Positions 17,176-26,321 of a stretch of DNA of 64,000 bases are shown in pieces. The stretch is from Candidatus Planktophila sp. GTDB taxonomy: Bacteria > Actinomycetota > Actinomycetes > Nanopelagicales > Nanopelagicaceae. Below the pieces are notes generated by a model. It was not told the origin of the DNA. It did no database searches and worked only from the letters and a program-made list of their open reading frames with translations. A program made the translations under genes and the position numbers. Where the stretch lies: NCBI GenBank assembly GCA_003569185.1, contig BGOJ01000006.1, positions 62,001-126,000 on the forward strand, written 5' to 3'. Within the stretch, counting starts at the first letter, position 1. Every line of letters starts with the position of its first letter.

Positions 17176-18228
17176 TTAATTAACAGGAATAAATCCGCTT
17201 GCTACGTTAGCTTGTAGATCCTTAAGCTCTGTTTGCAGAGACTTAGGTATTGATTTAGTGAATGGTGCGTACAAAGGTGACAAGCCCACGCCCTTGTTCT
17301 TAAGTGTTCCAACATACTGCTTGTTAGAGTACTTGCCATCATAAGCTTCTTTGATTGAAGCTTGGACAGCCTCATTTAATCCCTTTAGTACTGAGATTAA
17401 AATTGCGCTCTTAACTTTTGGAGCAGTTAGATTAAAATCAGCGTCAACACCAATAGTCACTGACTTCTTGGATTTCACGCTATTTTCAGCTGTTGTAACT
17501 CCTAGGCTTCCAGCCACTGGGAAAATTACATCGGCACCCTGAAGCTCAAAGTTTTGTGAAATTGAAAGCGCTTTGTTGGTGCTTGAGAAATCGCCAACCA
17601 TTGTGCCAGCACTAGGTTTGGCAGGATCCCAGCCAAGTACCTTCACTGACTTGCCCTTAACATCGTTATAGTACTCAACACCTTTAGCAAAACCATCCAT
17701 AAAGATAGTAACTGTTGGGAAAGGCATTCCGCCGTAAGTAGCAACAATGCCAGTCTTTGAGTATCCAGCTGCTAGGTATCCAGCAAGGAAGGAGTTTTCG
17801 TTAGTCTTAAATGTTAAACCCTTTAGGTTTGCTACTGGTGTTGTGAAATTTTTAAGTCCAGCATCATCAACGATTGCGTACTTGACTGTTGGATTTGCTT
17901 CTGCGGATGCGATGATGGCATCACCTAATGCAAAGCCCACGCCAATAATGTACGTACATTTCTTATCAACAAACTTCTTTAAATTTGGACCGTAGTCAGC
18001 TGGAGATGCGGCAGGCAAATACTCAGCAGATGATGCCCAACCCTTTTTAACTGATGTGGTGGCTCCTAAATAAGATAACTGGTTAAATGACTTATCGTTG
18101 ATTCCACCAGTATCTAGCGCAACGCAAACCTTTTGCTTTGTTCCAGCTTGTGCAGCAGGTGCAATTGCCACAGTCGTTAATAAAGACGTGGCCGCAACAG
18201 CTACAAGTACTTTGTATGATTTTTTCAA
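17176..18228 (-). CDS. BmpA/PnrA-like nucleoside-binding protein of the ABC transporter
   Basis: A secreted solute-binding protein of 350 residues with a signal peptide (charged MKKSYK, hydrophobic core, APAAQAG cleavage region near residue 28). The mature part has the Bmp family features VCVALDTGGINDKSFNQ, YIIGVGFALGDAI, VKYAIVDD and TYGGMPFPTVTIFMDGF. Family members such as PnrA bind purine nucleosides. The start codon is TTG at 18226-18228, chosen because AGGGAGG lies directly before it and the signal peptide begins here. It is the first gene of the uptake and catabolism operon and has a leader of up to about 170 nt. Confidence 0.92.
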   Translation of the reverse strand: MKKSYKVLVAVAATSLLTTVAIAPAAQAGTKQKVCVALDTGGINDKSFNQLSYLGATTSVKKGWASSAEYLPAASPADYGPNLKKFVDKKCTYIIGVGFALGDAIIASAEANPTVKYAIVDDAGLKNFTTPVANLKGLTFKTNENSFLAGYLAAGYSKTGIVATYGGMPFPTVTIFMDGFAKGVEYYNDVKGKSVKVLGWDPAKPSAGTMVGDFSSTNKALSISQNFELQGADVIFPVAGSLGVTTAENSVKSKKSVTIGVDADFNLTAPKVKSAILISVLKGLNEAVQASIKEAYDGKYSNKQYVGTLKNKGVGLSPLYAPFTKSIPKSLQTELKDLQANVASGFIPVN

Positions 18229-18351
18229 AATCCCTCCCTAGGACTTAGACCCAAAAACGATGGGGTTAGTTGTGTGCTGACCTTATCGGTGAGCCATCAG
18301 GCTTTAAGTCAGGCGCCCAAGTTAGGTTGATTACGATTTCTTTAGATTTCC
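18229..18351 (-). promoter_or_regulatory. Structured 5' leader of the nucleoside uptake operon (candidate)
   Basis: Read on the minus strand, CTGAC and GTCAG enclose a small GCC-TGAT-GGC hairpin, and nearer the start ACCC pairs with GGGT just before the AGGGAGG ribosome-binding site. I find no match to the conserved core of the purine or preQ1 riboswitches. The stems are short, so the region may only hold the promoter and an ordinary leader. Confidence 0.25.
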
Positions 18352-18375
18352 TTAAACTCTAAATAGAGAGTTTAA
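18352..18375 (-). terminator. Hairpin after the BMP-like gene
   Basis: The arms TTAAACTCT and AGAGTTTAA (18352-18360 and 18367-18375) form a perfect 9-bp stem with a 6-nt loop, 22 bp after the stop of the BMP-like gene. No clear T-run follows, so it could be a weak terminator or a protective 3' hairpin between trpS-operon and nucleoside-operon transcripts. Confidence 0.4.
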
Positions 18376-18397
18376 AGTTTCTGGCAATCTTTTCTCA

Positions 18398-19402
18398 CTA
18401 AACAAGATTTTTGACCCGACCGGCCTTTAAATTGGCCAATATTCCTTGGATTTTTGCTGAGAAGGCTGAGCCGGCAACTACCTTCACAGAAAGCCCGCCA
18501 TCCTTTAAATTGTAGCGATTTCCGTAGATCCCTTTTTTAGAATCTAGAATATTTAAAATATTTTTATCAGATAACTCAGCGGTAATAATCTGCTCAACCG
18601 CTAGATCGTAACGTTTTAAAACTGATACGTATTGATTCTTTTTACCAGCCGAAAAATTCAAAAAATATTGATCAGGCAAGATACCAGATATAAGCATTGG
18701 TGTATTTGCACTATTTATTCTCGCAACTGTAGAAATAACTTCGTCTGACTTTGACCACGTTGAAAAAAGCTGATCCACCTCAGAATTAGCTAAATCTTGA
18801 ACCTCAGATTCAATATTTGCATCAGCTAACTTACTGAAAACTTTTATTTTCGAATTTCCCGCTACAGCACCTTTTGCAAAAACAGCCGCATATTTTGCTG
18901 AGATTGGATCTGCTTTAGCTGCAATAAAACCAATTTTTCCACTCTTGCTCTTCACCGCCATGGCAGCTGCTGCTAAGTAAATAGCCTCATGGGTAGCAAA
19001 TGAAAGATTGGAAACATTTGTCATCGCAACAGATTCATCGTCAATTATTGCAAATTGAGTATTTGGGTACTCATTTGCGATTCGGCGCACCGTATCGGCA
19101 TAACCTGAGCCAACACAAATAATTAATTGGTATTTGTTTTTTGCTAAGAATCTAACTCTGGTGATTCGATCTCCAAGATTGCCATCAGTTATTTGCTCGC
19201 GCACATCAAGTCTTGAGATATTAAGTTTTTTTATCGCGCGCTCTAGTCCCAGCGCGGCAAGATCATTTAGACCATTATCTCCCCGGCCGCCAACATCATA
19301 GGCAATAGCAATTTTCTTAGGTTCTACCGCGATTGAATTTGGAAGTGAAAGCGCGGTAATTAAAGAAAGAGCTAGTGAGAATAAAGTAAAACGTTTAGCC
19401 AT
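18398..19402 (-). CDS. Second BMP-family solute-binding protein (orphan)
   Basis: This protein of 334 residues has a signal peptide (hydrophobic residues 5-22, cleavage near SIAVEP). It follows the BMP fold: [52 protein letters not shown]. It is divergent from the adjacent operon's binding protein and has no permease or ATPase of its own beside it. It begins within the last bases of trpS (8-bp overlap), so it is probably cotranscribed with trpS and the CNNM gene. It may share the neighbouring transporter and widen the substrate range, or act as a sensor. The ligand cannot be inferred. Confidence 0.8.
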   Translation of the reverse strand: MAKRFTLFSLALSLITALSLPNSIAVEPKKIAIAYDVGGRGDNGLNDLAALGLERAIKKLNISRLDVREQITDGNLGDRITRVRFLAKNKYQLIICVGSGYADTVRRIANEYPNTQFAIIDDESVAMTNVSNLSFATHEAIYLAAAAMAVKSKSGKIGFIAAKADPISAKYAAVFAKGAVAGNSKIKVFSKLADANIESEVQDLANSEVDQLFSTWSKSDEVISTVARINSANTPMLISGILPDQYFLNFSAGKKNQYVSVLKRYDLAVEQIITAELSDKNILNILDSKKGIYGNRYNLKDGGLSVKVVAGSAFSAKIQGILANLKAGRVKNLV

Positions 19403-20399
19403 TATTGATCAGACCTAGTGCGGTATAAACATCAGATAATGTCTTGCCAGCAACTTGGTTAGCTTTTTCTGCGCCAGATTTTAGAATCTTAAGTAGCTCA
19501 CCCTTATCATCCATTAACTCTTGGGTTTTAATTCGAATTGGGTTTAATGCCTCAACCACAACTTCAGCAACCTGTAATTTGAAATCACCATAACCCTTGC
19601 CAGCAAATTCATTTTCAATCTCTTTGATGGCTTTTCCAGAGAAAGCTGAGTGGATTGTTAATAGGTTTGAGATTCCAGGCTTTTCTTTTTCATCAAATTT
19701 AATCTCTTTGCCAGCATCTGTAACGCTGGACTTAAACTTCTTAATCGTGGCCTCTGGTGAATCTAATAACTCAATTACCCCGGCCATAGAGGCGGCAGAT
19801 TTACTCATCTTTGAATTTGGATCTTGTAAATCATTTATTTTGGCTAAGGACTTAATTATCTGCGCCTGTGGAATGTTAAATACCTCTTTGTATTTGGTGT
19901 TAAATCGCTGACCTAGATCTCTAGTTAATTCAATGTGTTGTCTTTGGTCTTCGCCTACTGGCACAAAATCTGCTTGATAAAGCAATATGTCGGCGGCCTG
20001 CAAAATTGGATAGGTAAACAATCCAACATTAGTTCGATCTGCTCCACCTTTTTGAGACTTATCTTTAAATTGTGTCATTCGGCCAGCCTCGCCAAATCCA
20101 GTAATGCACTCCAGTACCCAAGCTAATTGGTTATGAGCTGGTACATGGGATTGAATAAATAATGTGCACAGCTTTGGATCTACGCCAATAGCAATTAATT
20201 GCGCAGCCGAAAGCAGAGTTCGCTTTTCTAGTAATTTTGGATCAGTTTCAACAGTGAGTGCGTGAAGATCAACTACGCAATAAAAAGCATCATGCTCTTT
20301 TTGTAAATCAACCCATTGTTTTATTGCACCTAAATAATTTCCTAGATGAAATGAGTCATGGGTTGGCTGAATGCCAGAAAGTACCCGTTTTTTACTCAT
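19395..20399 (-). CDS. trpS: Tryptophanyl-tRNA synthetase
   Basis: A class I aminoacyl-tRNA synthetase of 334 residues that charges tRNA-Trp. It carries the HIGH-type motif within [11 protein letters not shown] (residues 16-26), [10 protein letters not shown] before it, [15 protein letters not shown] near 128-142 with [17 protein letters not shown], and the KMSKS loop near 198. The length is normal. The ATG overlaps the stop of the upstream CNNM gene by 4 bp, and the BMP-like gene overlaps its end, so all three share a transcript. No T-box or other leader lies directly before it. Confidence 0.95.
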   Translation of the reverse strand: MSKKRVLSGIQPTHDSFHLGNYLGAIKQWVDLQKEHDAFYCVVDLHALTVETDPKLLEKRTLLSAAQLIAIGVDPKLCTLFIQSHVPAHNQLAWVLECITGFGEAGRMTQFKDKSQKGGADRTNVGLFTYPILQAADILLYQADFVPVGEDQRQHIELTRDLGQRFNTKYKEVFNIPQAQIIKSLAKINDLQDPNSKMSKSAASMAGVIELLDSPEATIKKFKSSVTDAGKEIKFDEKEKPGISNLLTIHSAFSGKAIKEIENEFAGKGYGDFKLQVAEVVVEALNPIRIKTQELMDDKGELLKILKSGAEKANQVAGKTLSDVYTALGLINNG

Positions 20400-21688
20400 G
20401 ATTTCACATCATCTCTGGCAAGTAATAATTGACCTACCCGCTTGCCACTCATGCTGATAATTGTAAAGCGTGCACCATTGATTCGAACCACATCATTTAC
20501 CTGCGCAATTCTGCCTAAATAATGCATCACAAAACCGCTGATAGTTTCATATGGTCCATCTGGCAATGAAATACCAGTTAGATCATGTAAATCTTCAAGT
20601 GAGATTAACCCATCAATCTCGATATCCCCTGTGCGTTGCTCGAGTTTTGGCTGTGCCTCATGGCTGTCATACTCATCATGAATCTCACCAATCAAACATT
20701 CGACTAAGTTTTCTAAGGTAATTATTCCATCAGTACCGCCGTACTCATCTAGCACGATTGCAATGTGCTGGCGTTTGCTTCGCATCTCAGTCAAAGCAGG
20801 CAAAACTCCTTTTGTGCCAGGCAAGAAGATTACATTTCTGACAATTTCCATAATAGTAATCTCGGCATCATCTAATTTTGGATTCAGCAAATCTCGAACA
20901 TGCAAAAATCCGATTACCTCATCGCTGCTACCTCTGACTACTGGGTATCTGGAATGAGCAAGTTCAACTGCAATTTTTCTAGCTTGTGAAATACTCAAGG
21001 ATGCATCTAAGAAATCAACCTCAGTTCTTGGCACCATAACCTCGTGAATTAAACGATCGCTCGTGTTAAAAACCTCTTCAACAATATCCCGCTCTTCTTT
21101 TGTTAAATCAGCATGACCGCTGACTAAATCCATTAACTCAACATCAGAAATCTGATTACGCTCACTCTTTGAGGTGATGCCAAAAATCTTTACGATCAAA
21201 TCAGTTGAGTGCGAAAGTAACCAAATAACTGGTCGAAAAAATATGGCAACGCGATCTACGATGGCAGCGGTTGCGAGCGCAATACTTTCACTCTTATAAA
21301 GTGCTAATCGCTTTGGCACTAATTCGCCAAAGACTAATGAGATATAAACAATCACTAATGTGATCGCCACAATTGAAACAATCTCACTGCTGCCAGCAGA
21401 TAAGCCCAACTCCTCTAATCTTGGAATTACAAATACACCAAGTTGTTCAGCACCAAGGGCTGCTGATAAAAATCCACATAAGGTAATTCCAACCTGCACT
21501 GCGGCTAAGAAACGGTTTGGATTACTAGCTAGCTTTGCTACCCGCGCCCCACGTTTGCCCTTACTTGATATCTGCTTGACCTGGGAGTCACGTAGGGAGA
21601 TAAGTGCGATCTCAGCGGCCACAAAGATTCCGCCCACCGCAATTAGGCCTAAAACGATTGCAATACTAGGTAAAACGCCTTCAGCCAT
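20396..21688 (-). CDS. CNNM/HlyC-type membrane protein with CBS pair
   Basis: The protein has about 430 residues. An N-terminal CNNM (DUF21) region contains three to four membrane segments and [14 protein letters not shown]. Two CBS domains follow ([14 protein letters not shown] and [23 protein letters not shown]), and then a C-terminal CorC_HlyC domain ([15 protein letters not shown]). Members are linked to magnesium or cobalt transport and were once called hemolysins; the transport role is known only for some. The ATG at 21688 was chosen because GGAG lies just before it and the membrane segment follows; an upstream in-frame ATG at 21736 adds 16 unusual residues. trpS overlaps its stop. Confidence 0.88.
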   Translation of the reverse strand: MAEGVLPSIAIVLGLIAVGGIFVAAEIALISLRDSQVKQISSKGKRGARVAKLASNPNRFLAAVQVGITLCGFLSAALGAEQLGVFVIPRLEELGLSAGSSEIVSIVAITLVIVYISLVFGELVPKRLALYKSESIALATAAIVDRVAIFFRPVIWLLSHSTDLIVKIFGITSKSERNQISDVELMDLVSGHADLTKEERDIVEEVFNTSDRLIHEVMVPRTEVDFLDASLSISQARKIAVELAHSRYPVVRGSSDEVIGFLHVRDLLNPKLDDAEITIMEIVRNVIFLPGTKGVLPALTEMRSKRQHIAIVLDEYGGTDGIITLENLVECLIGEIHDEYDSHEAQPKLEQRTGDIEIDGLISLEDLHDLTGISLPDGPYETISGFVMHYLGRIAQVNDVVRINGARFTIISMSGKRVGQLLLARDDVKS

Positions 21689-21786
21689 ATCTCCAATGGT
21701 ATCTAACTGCGCACATGGCCCGCCCAGTAAGCGCAAAAACTGCCACTCTTCCCCTTTTTAGCCAATCTGTCGTAGCCTTTGCCAAC

Positions 21787-21857
21787 TCTCACAACCGTGA
21801 GACCTTCATCCAACGGATCGTCGGGCACGTACCTGCCCGGAGAAGGAGTAATTAATC
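21787..21857 (+). promoter_or_regulatory. Two-hairpin leader before the orphan sugar ABC ATPase gene
   Basis: TCTCAC and GTGAGA (21787-21792, 21797-21802) close an AACC loop. CGGGCA and TGCCCG (21822-21827, 21834-21839) form a GC-rich hairpin that ends two bases before the ribosome-binding site AGAAGGAG. In this AT-rich genome the second stem stands out and could limit access to the site or stop an exonuclease. No known riboswitch class is recognised. Confidence 0.4.
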
Positions 21858-22940
21858 ATGGCATCAGTTGTATTTTCCCAAGCATCAAGAATTTATCCCG
21901 GCACAACAAAACCTGCGGTAGATAAATTAGATCTAACTGTTAATGATGGTGAATTTTTAGTATTAGTTGGACCATCTGGTTGCGGTAAATCAACCTCACT
22001 TCGAATGTTAGCTGGATTAGAAGAGATTGATACTGGATCCATTCGAATAGGCGATAAGGATGTAACAAATGTTGCACCAAAAGATCGCGACATCGCAATG
22101 GTGTTTCAGTCATACGCGCTCTACCCACATATGTCAGTGGCTGAAAATATGGGATTTGCATTAAAGATTGCTGGCGTTGCTAAAGAGGAGCGCGATCGCA
22201 GAGTTTTAGAGGCTGCGAAATTATTGGATTTAGAAGATTACTTAGACCGCAAACCTAAGGCACTATCTGGCGGACAACGCCAGCGAGTTGCAATGGGTAG
22301 AGCAATTGTGCGCGAGCCACAGGTCTTCTTAATGGATGAACCGTTATCAAACCTGGATGCAAAACTTCGTGTTGCAACCCGTACCCAAATTGCAGCGCTG
22401 CAACGCAGATTAGGAATCACCACTGTTTATGTGACCCATGATCAGGTTGAGGCGATGACAATGGGTGATCGAGTTGCGGTATTAAAGGATGGCTTATTGC
22501 AACAGGTTGATACCCCAAGAAATCTTTATGAAAAACCACAAAATGTATTTGTTGCTGGATTTATTGGCTCACCTGCCATGAACCTACTTACTGCACCAGT
22601 CTCTGGTGGCAAAGCAATGCTTGGTAATTTAGGCATCGCAATTCCATCTGCTGGCGGCTCATCAGTCACAGTTGGTATTAGGCCAGAGGGCTTTGTGCCA
22701 GCAAGTACTGGGTTTGAAGTAGCTGTTGAGGTAGTTGAAGAGCTGGGCGCTGATGCATTTGTTTATGGCAAACCAGTTGATAAATCACTTAAATTTGCTA
22801 ACACTAGTGAGGAGTTAGGTCAGGTAATTATTCGTTGGGATCCAAAGAACCCACCAAAGCCTGGTCAAACCGTTACCGTGGGAGTTAATCCTGATGTTGT
22901 TCATCTATTTGATGCAACAAGCGGCAAGCGGATTAATTAA
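21858..22940 (+). CDS. Sugar ABC transporter ATPase, MsmK/MsiK/UgpC type
   Basis: An ATPase of 360 residues for carbohydrate importers. It has Walker A GPSGCGKST near residues 38-46, a Q-loop in MVFQSYALYPHMSV, the signature LSGGQRQRVAMGRA, Walker B FLMDEPLSNLDAK and the switch THDQVEAMTMGDR. A C-terminal regulatory TOBE/OB part (about 240-360) is present. It stands alone, without permease or binding-protein genes. In Actinobacteria a single MsiK-like ATPase often energises several sugar transporters encoded elsewhere, which is the most likely role. A strong AGAAGGAG precedes the ATG. The gene is followed by a strong terminator. Confidence 0.92.
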   Translation: MASVVFSQASRIYPGTTKPAVDKLDLTVNDGEFLVLVGPSGCGKSTSLRMLAGLEEIDTGSIRIGDKDVTNVAPKDRDIAMVFQSYALYPHMSVAENMGFALKIAGVAKEERDRRVLEAAKLLDLEDYLDRKPKALSGGQRQRVAMGRAIVREPQVFLMDEPLSNLDAKLRVATRTQIAALQRRLGITTVYVTHDQVEAMTMGDRVAVLKDGLLQQVDTPRNLYEKPQNVFVAGFIGSPAMNLLTAPVSGGKAMLGNLGIAIPSAGGSSVTVGIRPEGFVPASTGFEVAVEVVEELGADAFVYGKPVDKSLKFANTSEELGQVIIRWDPKNPPKPGQTVTVGVNPDVVHLFDATSGKRIN

Positions 22941-22951
22941 CTAAGAAAATT

Positions 22952-22985
22952 AAAAAGCCCCACTCAATCAGAGTGGGGCTTTTTT
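22952..22985. terminator. Bidirectional intrinsic terminator
   Basis: AAAAAGCCCCACTC and GAGTGGGGCTTTTT form a perfect 14-bp stem with loop AATCA. T-runs lie at the 3' end in both directions. It separates the converging ABC ATPase and isocitrate dehydrogenase genes and can serve both. Confidence 0.95.
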
Positions 22986-22994
22986 ATTAAAGCT

Positions 22995-24209
22995 TTAAAC
23001 CATTGCTTTCTTCAAATTATCATCAATAGCAGCCAAAAACTCTTGGGTATTAAGCCATGGCGCATCTTTGCTAATTAGTAATGCTAAATCCTTTGTCATC
23101 TTTCCACTTTCAACGGTTTCGATACACACTCGCTCTAAAGTTTTAGCAAACTCTGCCACCTTAGGAGTGTTATCTAGTTTGGCGCGGTGAGCTAATCCTT
23201 GCGTCCAAGCAAAGATAGATGCAATTGGATTTGTAGAGGTTGCTTTACCCACTTGATGATCTCGGAAGTGGCGAGTAACTGTGCCGTGCGCTGCCTCTGC
23301 TTCAACTGTTTTGCCATCTGGAGTCATTAGAACTGAAGTCATTAAACCCAGTGATCCATAACCTTGTGCAACAGTGTCGGACTGAACATCACCGTCATAA
23401 TTCTTACACGCCCAGATATATCCGCCTTCCCAACGAAGTGAGGTAGCAACCATGTCATCAATTAAACGATGGTCGTACTCAAGATTGTTCTTGGCAAACT
23501 CTGCCTTGAACTCCTTCTCAAAAACTTCAGCAAAGATATCTTTGAATCGACCATCGTATGCCTTAAGAATTGTATTTTTAGTAGAAAGGAATACTGGGTA
23601 CTTACGGATTAGACCGTAGTTAAATGATGCTCTAGCAAAATCTCTAATTGAGTCATCCAAGTTATACATAGCCATAGCCACGCCAGATGAAGGAAAATCA
23701 AAAACATTAAACTCCATCGGCTTAGAACCATCAGTTGGAGTGAAAGTTACAGTTAGCTTTCCTGGACCTGGAACTTTAAAATCTGTTGCTCGGTATTGAT
23801 CACCAAATGCATGACGGCCAATAACAATTGGTTTAGTCCAGTGCGGAATTAAGCGCGGAACGTTCTTGATAATAATTGGTTCGCGGAAAATTACGCCACC
23901 TAAAATATTGCGGATAGTTCCATTTGGAGATTTCCACATTTTCTTCAACTTAAACTCTTCAACGCGAGCCTCATCTGGTGTGATAGTTGCGCACTTAACG
24001 CCAACGCCATGCTTTTGAATGGCATGAGCTGAATCAATAGTTACCTGATCATCAGTCTTATCTCGGTATTCAATACCAAGATCGTAATACTCAAGATTTA
24101 TATCAAGATAAGGCAAGATCAAAGAGTCTTTAATGAACTGCCAGATGATTCTGGTCATTTCATCGCCATCTAATTCAACTACGGTTCCCTCTACTTTGAT
24201 CTTATTCAT
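22995..24209 (-). CDS. icd: Isocitrate dehydrogenase (NADP+), eukaryotic-like homodimer type
   Basis: This enzyme of 404 residues oxidises isocitrate to 2-oxoglutarate in the TCA cycle. It has [15 protein letters not shown] near the N-terminus, the isocitrate site [19 protein letters not shown] around residues 94-112, and [13 protein letters not shown] near 309-321, where the His-Arg pair reads phosphate of NADP. The arrangement follows the eukaryotic-like NADP class rather than the E. coli type or the monomeric type found in many Actinobacteria. A ribosome-binding site AGGAGAT precedes the ATG. It follows mdh by 16 bp and ends the TCA operon. Confidence 0.93.
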   Translation of the reverse strand: MNKIKVEGTVVELDGDEMTRIIWQFIKDSLILPYLDINLEYYDLGIEYRDKTDDQVTIDSAHAIQKHGVGVKCATITPDEARVEEFKLKKMWKSPNGTIRNILGGVIFREPIIIKNVPRLIPHWTKPIVIGRHAFGDQYRATDFKVPGPGKLTVTFTPTDGSKPMEFNVFDFPSSGVAMAMYNLDDSIRDFARASFNYGLIRKYPVFLSTKNTILKAYDGRFKDIFAEVFEKEFKAEFAKNNLEYDHRLIDDMVATSLRWEGGYIWACKNYDGDVQSDTVAQGYGSLGLMTSVLMTPDGKTVEAEAAHGTVTRHFRDHQVGKATSTNPIASIFAWTQGLAHRAKLDNTPKVAEFAKTLERVCIETVESGKMTKDLALLISKDAPWLNTQEFLAAIDDNLKKAMV

Positions 24210-24225
24210 AATTTATCTCCTCGGC

Positions 24226-25182
24226 CTATAGATCTTTAACATCTGCTTGTTTTGTGCGAACCGCTTCTGCCGCCACTTTTAAAGAAGCTAACTCATCATC
24301 GGTTAATTTCGTCTCCACAACTTTATTAATGCCATTCTTACCAATCTGCGCCTCAACGCCAAGGTAAACACCGGTAATTGAATATTCACCATTTACCCAT
24401 GCACATACTGGCATTACCTCATTTGAATCGGTGATCACAGCCTTTGCCATTCGAGCAGCAGCCGCTGATGGTGCGTAATAAGCAGAACCTGTTTTAAGTA
24501 ATGCCACAATCTCAGCGCCACCATTTCTAGTTCGGTCAACTAAATCCTTTATTTCATCAGCAGATAAAACCTCTGAAAGTGGTTTGCCATTAACTGTGCA
24601 ACGACTTGGTACTGGCACCATCGTTTCACCATGTGAACCAAGAGTTAAAGTCTTAACAGATGCTGTTGGCACGCCACACTTTTCAGCAACAAAGTTTGTA
24701 AATCTTGCTGTATCCAGCATGCCTGCCTGACCCATAACTTTGTTGTACGGAAATTTAGTTGCGATCTGGGCTAATGCAGTCATTTCATCCAATGGATTTG
24801 AAACTACGATGATTACGGCGTTAGGTGAATGCTTAGCAATGTTCTCGGCAACGCCACGGACAATCCCAGCATTTACGCCAATTAAATCCATTCGACTCAT
24901 GCCAGGCTTTCGAGGTAATCCTGCAGTAATAACAACTACATCAGAGTTTGCAGTCTTCTCGTATCCGCCGCCCTCAGCAGTTGTGGTGGCTCCAATAACT
25001 TCAGTTTCAAAATTTTCAATTGATCTTGATTGATTAATATCTAATGCTAAGCCCTCTGATTTACCTTCTAAAATATCGGTCAATACAACAGTTTCAAAAA
25101 CATCATATTCTGCAAGTCGTAGTGCGGTAGTCGAACCATAAAATCCAGCCCCTACAACTGTTACTTTCCCAGATCTGCTCAT
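24226..25182 (-). CDS. mdh: Malate dehydrogenase
   Basis: An LDH/MDH-fold enzyme of 318 residues. NAD-binding GAGFYGST is at residues 12-19 and an acidic DI at the end of the second strand indicates NAD+. The substrate loop GLPRKPGMSRMDL has the arginines of malate rather than lactate enzymes. The catalytic histidine is in LGSHGETMVPV near 183, and VVSNPLDEMT follows the MDH type 3 pattern. It interconverts malate and oxaloacetate. It sits between DUF3017 and icd, an arrangement known from other Actinobacteria. Confidence 0.93.
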   Translation of the reverse strand: MSRSGKVTVVGAGFYGSTTALRLAEYDVFETVVLTDILEGKSEGLALDINQSRSIENFETEVIGATTTAEGGGYEKTANSDVVVITAGLPRKPGMSRMDLIGVNAGIVRGVAENIAKHSPNAVIIVVSNPLDEMTALAQIATKFPYNKVMGQAGMLDTARFTNFVAEKCGVPTASVKTLTLGSHGETMVPVPSRCTVNGKPLSEVLSADEIKDLVDRTRNGGAEIVALLKTGSAYYAPSAAAARMAKAVITDSNEVMPVCAWVNGEYSITGVYLGVEAQIGKNGINKVVETKLTDDELASLKVAAEAVRTKQADVKDL

Positions 25183-25246
25183 TGAATCCTCTCGCTGCTT
25201 ATGGCCAATATTACTGATTCAGGGCAAATCAACTAAATCGGTGAGG

Positions 25247-25492
25247 TTATCTAGCGTTGGGAAGTGAAATAGCCAATCCAAATAACATGATGCAGATCAT
25301 AATTGGCAGGATTAATTCAATATTCCGTTTTATCTTTAATTGATAATACCTAGCCAACGTAAATACAGCTGCGCCAATCGATAAAATAATTGAACCGCTG
25401 CGTACTGCCCCACTAATTCCAATCACTAACCCGATGGCAACAATAATTAATGAAACTCTTCTTATTTGATCAAGTCGAAAACTATTTTTCAT
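25247..25492 (-). CDS. DUF3017 small membrane protein
   Basis: A protein of 81 residues with three hydrophobic segments (about residues 11-30, 33-48 and 58-77) and a short basic loop RYYQLKIKRN between the second and third. Position between folD and mdh and the pattern of segments match DUF3017, a family of unknown function restricted to Actinobacteria. The ATG at 25492 was chosen; an alternative ATG five codons upstream would lengthen the overlap with folD to 26 bp. No function can be assigned. Confidence 0.75.
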   Translation of the reverse strand: MKNSFRLDQIRRVSLIIVAIGLVIGISGAVRSGSIILSIGAAVFTLARYYQLKIKRNIELILPIMICIMLFGLAISLPNAR

Positions 25493-26321
25493 TTCTAGCC
25501 AGTTCAATTACATTCTTTAGCAGCATAACCCTGGTCATTGGGCCTACTCCACCTGGCATCGGCGCAAAAGCTGAGGCAACCTCAATAACTTTAGGATCAA
25601 AATCCCCAACAAGTTGATTGCCATCTCGAGTAATTCCAACATCAACTAGTACTGATCCTTTTTTAACCATCTCTGCCTTAATAAATTGCGCACTGCCCAT
25701 GGCGGCAATTACTACATCAAATTCCTTAATCAGCTCTGTTAAATTCTTCGACGCTGAGTGAGCCAGGGTTACGGTGGCATTAATTGGTTTTTGGGAGAGC
25801 AATATTGATAAGGGTTTTCCGACTGTCATGCCTCGGCCAATGATTAATACCTTCACGCCCGATAAATTGATTTTATACTCAGCTAACAAAGCTACTATCG
25901 CCTTTGGTGTACAGGCAACTACTGAGTTAAAACCTAAAACAAGATTACCCAAGTTATTGGGAGTAAGTCCATCTGCATCCTTTGCTGGATTAATTGCAGA
26001 TAAAACTTTTTGGGTATCAACTCCAACTGGAAGTGGAAGTTGAACAATGAAACCTGTGCAACTTGGATCTGTATTTAGTGCATTAACTGCGGCAATAACC
26101 TCACTGGTATTTGAAGTAGCAGGCAAATTCACTTTGATGGATTTAATTCCAACCTCTGCACAATCCCGGTGCTTTCCTTCAACATAAGCAACTGATCCAG
26201 GATCATCACCGACCAGAATTGTGCCCAAGCCAACTGGCTTATCGAGTTTTCCAATAGCGGCAGCGATATCAACCTTGATCCTCTGGGCTAAAGCTTTGCC
26301 ATCCATGATTATCGCGCTCAT
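25482..26321 (-). CDS. folD: Bifunctional methylene-THF dehydrogenase / methenyl-THF cyclohydrolase
   Basis: This enzyme of 279 residues interconverts methylene-, methenyl- and formyl-tetrahydrofolate with NADP+, feeding purine and formyl-Met synthesis. It shows VGDDPGSVAYVEGKHRDC, whose Tyr-Lys pair is catalytic, QLPLP near residues 94-98, the cofactor segment IIGRGMTVGKPLS near 152-164, and PMPGGVGPMTR near the end. It overlaps the upstream DUF6350 gene by 4 bp. In related Actinobacteria purN and purH are usually found at this junction; here they are absent. Confidence 0.95.
   Translation of the reverse strand: MSAIIMDGKALAQRIKVDIAAAIGKLDKPVGLGTILVGDDPGSVAYVEGKHRDCAEVGIKSIKVNLPATSNTSEVIAAVNALNTDPSCTGFIVQLPLPVGVDTQKVLSAINPAKDADGLTPNNLGNLVLGFNSVVACTPKAIVALLAEYKINLSGVKVLIIGRGMTVGKPLSILLSQKPINATVTLAHSASKNLTELIKEFDVVIAAMGSAQFIKAEMVKKGSVLVDVGITRDGNQLVGDFDPKVIEVASAFAPMPGGVGPMTRVMLLKNVIELARNEK

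Noticed and set aside
18229-18397. Purine riboswitch before the nucleoside transporter
   Set aside because: The conserved core and loop sequences of the purine aptamer are absent; only short unrelated stems are present.
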